Source of the DNA: Accumulibacter sp.
GTDB taxonomy: Bacteria; Pseudomonadota; Gammaproteobacteria; Burkholderiales; Rhodocyclaceae
Assembly (NCBI RefSeq): GCF_023806565.1
Contig: NZ_JAMTDV010000127.1
Location: 1-64,000 of the forward strand
Reading direction: 5' to 3'
Length of the DNA: 64,000 nt
Shown here: piece by piece, positions 61,902 to 64,000 of the stretch
How the letters are laid out: each line of letters begins with the position of its first letter
Numbering within the stretch: position 1 is the first letter of the stretch
Notes under the pieces: generated by a model
Seen by the model: only the letters and a program-made list of their open reading frames with translations
Databases searched by the model: none
What the model was told of the DNA's origin: nothing
Made by a program: the position numbers and the translations under genes

Positions 61902-63222
61902 AGGTCTGCTGCAGACGCATCTGAAGCGCTTGCAGTTGCCGTATTTCGCCGAGCACCACGCGGCCTTGATGGCGCAGGCGGGGCGCGAGTCGTGGTCGCA
62001 CGGCCGAGTGCTCGAGCGCCTGGTCGAGGGCGAGGTCGCCCGCCGCGATGCGGCCTTGATCGAGCGCCGGGTGAAGGCGGCCCGCCTGCCGGGGATCAAG
62101 ACGCTCGACGGCTTCGATTGGAGTTGGCCAAAGAAGATCAACCGGGCGCTGCTGCAGCAGGTGTTTCGGCTGGACTTCCTGCCGCAGCACGGCAATGTGA
62201 TCCTGCTCGGCGGCGTCGGTGTCGGCAAGACGCACCTGGCGATCGCCCTGGCCCATACCGCTTGCCTCCAGGGCAAGACGACGCTCTTCACCAGTGCCGT
62301 CGATAACGTCAACGCGCTGGCCGCCGCTCAGGCCACCGGCGGCATCAAGCGCGAGATGGCCCGGCTGCTCAAGCCTTCGCTGCTCGTCGTCGACGAACTC
62401 GGCTACCTGCCCATCGACAAGTTCGGCGCCGATGTGCTCTTCCAGGGGATCAGCCAGCGTTATGAGCGCGGCTCGACGGTGATCACCACCAACCGTGCCT
62501 TCAAGCACTGGCCGGAGATCTTCCACAACGACAGCACGCTGACTTCGGCATTGCTCGACCGCTTGCTCCATCACGCCGAGTCCATCGTCATCGAGGGCCC
62601 CAGCTACCGCATGCGCGATCAGTCCGACGCCTTAACTTCTTCTCGCCAGGAGCCGCCGGCTTCCTGCTTCGCAGCGCCGGCCGCTTGTGTCTCGCCCGCT
62701 CACCGTCCCTCGATGCACAATACCCAATCAACATCCAGTTTCAAGCCGTCAGATCCGCAACAGTTTCTGGCCGGCGCGGACAACAACTTGCAAGCAATTT
62801 CCGGGCAACGCGATTTTGGCCACCGCTCTTTGCTCTTAGCCCGCCGTGCCAGCCCGAACCCGCTTCTCTCTGAACCGCCGCCGCCCCGTGCGCGACCGCC
62901 TGCGCACGGTCCGCGCTCTCGGCTGCGCCGTCAGCTTGCCGTCGGGCATGGTCAGGGTCGGAGCCACCGACCCAAGGCCGCGCCGGAGCTGCGCACCCGC
63001 GTTACCGCGTCGCGGGCGAAAACCCCGGCAGCGGCTACACCCCTGGCTCGCCGCAGCCCACGGGGATTCCCTTCGATCACAACCTGCAATTTTCTGGTCT
63101 TGCCGACGCCCGAAGATGGTTCGCGCCCGGTTCGCTCCTGCTGCCAAGCGTCGTTCGCCGAATGTGGCAAGGCCGTGGCGCGGCTTATTGCGCGACGGCG
63201 TGGTGAGTGCGCGACACAGTAG
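61888..63222 (+). CDS. istB: IS21 helper ATPase IstB, with read-through C-terminal tail
   Basis: AAA+ ATPase that guides IstA. Walker A is GGVGVGKTH (108-116), Walker B LLVVDELGYLP (166-176), and TVITTNRAF is sensor I. Family similarity stops near residue 245 (PSYRMRDQ). From there about 199 codons continue to 63222 without a stop; this tail resembles random GC-rich translation and even passes the right end of the element (about 62822). The usual IstB is about 250-260 aa. The normal stop has therefore been lost by mutation or by rearrangement at the 3' end. The tail may disturb function. Homologous part: about 61888-62625. Confidence 0.9.
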   Translation: MAMTEGLLQTHLKRLQLPYFAEHHAALMAQAGRESWSHGRVLERLVEGEVARRDAALIERRVKAARLPGIKTLDGFDWSWPKKINRALLQQVFRLDFLPQHGNVILLGGVGVGKTHLAIALAHTACLQGKTTLFTSAVDNVNALAAAQATGGIKREMARLLKPSLLVVDELGYLPIDKFGADVLFQGISQRYERGSTVITTNRAFKHWPEIFHNDSTLTSALLDRLLHHAESIVIEGPSYRMRDQSDALTSSRQEPPASCFAAPAACVSPAHRPSMHNTQSTSSFKPSDPQQFLAGADNNLQAISGQRDFGHRSLLLARRASPNPLLSEPPPPRARPPAHGPRSRLRRQLAVGHGQGRSHRPKAAPELRTRVTASRAKTPAAATPLARRSPRGFPSITTCNFLVLPTPEDGSRPVRSCCQASFAECGKAVARLIARRRGECATQ

Positions 63223-63276
63223 CGACCGCGCGGGGCTTGCGGGTTGTGCAAGCGCCGTGACGGAGCGATCAGAGGG
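62823..63276. other. Region between the IS21 end and the Abi gene
   Basis: About 450 bp after the right end of the element. Apart from the read-through of istB on the plus strand, I see no protein-like frame, repeat or RNA gene. Confidence 0.4.
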
Positions 63277-64000
63277 TCAGGTGCGACGCCAAAGGTTTCG
63301 TTGCTGCCAGTCGGCGGGAAATCCCAGCCGGTCCGCGCGCACCTTCGGATGCTCGGTGAGCAGTGCGGCCAATCGCTCGCCCCAATGGGTATCGGGCGAG
63401 ACGACTTTCAACAGCACTTCGATCATCACGGCCTGCGCGTAGAAGCGGATCGGGTCGGCAAGTTCGGCGGCATACTGGTTGGCGACAATCGGCTTGATCG
63501 TATAGGCGCGATTCCACAACCGCTGATGATGCGCGGCCAGGTTCCGCAAGTAGGTGATGGCGTGCAGCCATGACGCCAGCACGCTGCCATCAAGACCGAA
63601 GGTTTTGCCGATCGGCTTTTGATGATCGCGCAACAGGTTCTTGAACACCTGCGACACGGTGCCGAACGACAGCACTTCGAACACCATCCACGACGGCGGC
63701 AAGGCCGGATCGCTGTATTTGTCGTAGTAATGCTGGATGAAAGTTTGCCGTACCAGCGCTTTGGCCGGGTCGTCGCCAATGTCTTTCTTGAGCACATCGA
63801 GAAACTTGTCGTGACGGTACTTCGGCACGAACAGGGTGGCATCCATGTACCAATGCGCGCCGTGGCGCTCGCTCATCGACTGCGACAGCACGGCACGAAA
63901 GGCAACTTCGATTCGCTCCAGGGCATCCATGACAGCGAGGCGCAGCTTGCGGTCGAACACGTAAAGGTCGAGCACGTCGTCGAAACCCACACCATCAAGA
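63277..64000 (-). CDS. Abi_2-family abortive-infection protein (AbiD/AbiF-like), N-terminus outside window
   Basis: The visible 240 or so residues begin inside the family's core: GVGFDDVLDLYVFDRKLRLAVMDALERIEVAFRAVLSQ. Then come HWYMDATLF, HYYDKYSDPALPPSWMVFEVLSFGTVSQVFKNL, and the conserved RNLAAHHQRLWNR, an RxxxxH-type motif shared with HEPN RNases. These identify the Abi_2 (AbiD/AbiF) family, which stops phage by killing or arresting the infected cell. The first roughly 80 residues lie beyond position 64000. Proximity to a tRNA gene and an IS supports a defence island. Confidence 0.88.
   Translation of the reverse strand, partial: LDGVGFDDVLDLYVFDRKLRLAVMDALERIEVAFRAVLSQSMSERHGAHWYMDATLFVPKYRHDKFLDVLKKDIGDDPAKALVRQTFIQHYYDKYSDPALPPSWMVFEVLSFGTVSQVFKNLLRDHQKPIGKTFGLDGSVLASWLHAITYLRNLAAHHQRLWNRAYTIKPIVANQYAAELADPIRFYAQAVMIEVLLKVVSPDTHWGERLAALLTEHPKVRADRLGFPADWQQRNLWRRT

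Larger units (their letters stand above)
59353..62822 (+). mobile_element. IS21-family insertion sequence with passenger ORFs
   Basis: About 3.47 kb, larger than the typical 2-2.5 kb IS21 element. It contains istA and istB, preceded by two small ORFs. Imperfect inverted ends were found by comparison of both sides: the left end (from about 59353, TGTGGTGATCGTCG) and the right end read inward on the minus strand (from about 62822, TGGCCAAAATCGCG). Further in, both sides share a second block, left GCGCCCGACCTGAAACTG at about 59381 and right at about 62776, followed by CTGACGxCxTGAAAC. A two-block terminal structure is normal for IS21. Exact tips are estimated from the TG...CA rule. No target-site duplication was evident. 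Confidence 0.75.

Noticed and set aside
60342..62312. A 656-codon minus-strand frame antisense to istA/istB
   Set aside because: Antisense to intact IS21 transposase motifs; no domain.
59330..62850. Target-site duplication flanking the IS21 element
   Set aside because: Bases on the two sides do not repeat; the shared GCGGTG is an inverted, not a direct, match.
62846..63442. A plus-strand frame of about 198 codons between IS21 and the Abi gene
   Set aside because: Arginine- and proline-rich with no domain, and it overlaps the Abi gene antisense.
57413..64000. Direct repeat of the tRNA-Ser 3' end as an attachment site
   Set aside because: No second copy of the CGCTTCCGCCA end was seen in the window, and no integrase gene. 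The island border may lie to the right.
1..64000. CRISPR arrays, rRNA genes and riboswitches
   Set aside because: No regular direct repeats, rRNA signatures or known riboswitch cores were noticed when reading the sequence.

Overview
High-GC bacterial chromosome, most like a betaproteobacterium of the Rhodocyclales, perhaps a 'Candidatus Accumulibacter' relative. This is inferred from a PEP-CTERM surface protein with a sigma-54-type promoter, an ilvE/zf-CHCC/waaF cluster, a glycolate oxidase operon (glcDEF), a DUF1631 gene next to rhlE and a tandem alaA/alaC/hom block. It was not checked against a database. Most of the window is densely packed core genome. Accessory DNA lies at both ends.

Left end (1-12.9 kb): a PIG-L deacetylase and a GT4 glycosyltransferase (overlapping), a PEP-CTERM protein, a gene-poor stretch with a frameshifted IS5 transposase relic, two SAM methyltransferases of the surface-glycan type and an exported metallo-beta-lactamase-fold protein. 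These are followed by a coupled ThiF-like adenylyltransferase and nitroreductase-like pair, divergent from two FtsX/MacB-type permeases that have no ATPase beside them.

Middle (13-36 kb): mnmA, an exported protein and a Nudix gene. Then comes an operon ilvE/zf-CHCC/waaF/SnoaL-like/yheT/phosphohexomutase joining branched-chain amino acid and LPS-sugar metabolism, a degenerate EAL-HDOD protein, a protealysin-type metallopeptidase with its emfourin-type inhibitor, and alaS/ltaE/nudix/DUF1622. A periplasmic sugar-phosphate-type binding protein is coupled to a glycerophosphodiesterase. A lipoprotein, an aldo/keto reductase, DUF1631, rhlE and a PP2C phosphatase follow.

36-57 kb: glcD/glcE/glcF continue into an acyl-CoA-synthetase-like gene whose ATP-binding motifs are destroyed and whose C-terminal domain is missing. 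Next are a double-DUF4399 protein with an RND efflux pump, a large 2OG-Fe(II) oxygenase, a DUF6398 protein, hom/alaA/alaC, an Mth938-like protein, an ArnD-like deacetylase and a YccA-type membrane protein.

Right end (57.3-64 kb): tRNA-Ser(TGA) with its terminator, then accessory DNA. This holds a two-gene unit (ComEC-like metallo-beta-lactamase plus a multi-TM protein, overlapping by 4 bp), an IS21-family element of about 3.5 kb with two passenger ORFs and recognisable inverted ends, and an Abi_2-family abortive-infection gene cut by the window edge. The MBL/TM pair is the best candidate for an undescribed system. The protealysin/emfourin pair, the synthetase-like pseudoenzyme and the split 'MoeY' pair are the other notable loci.
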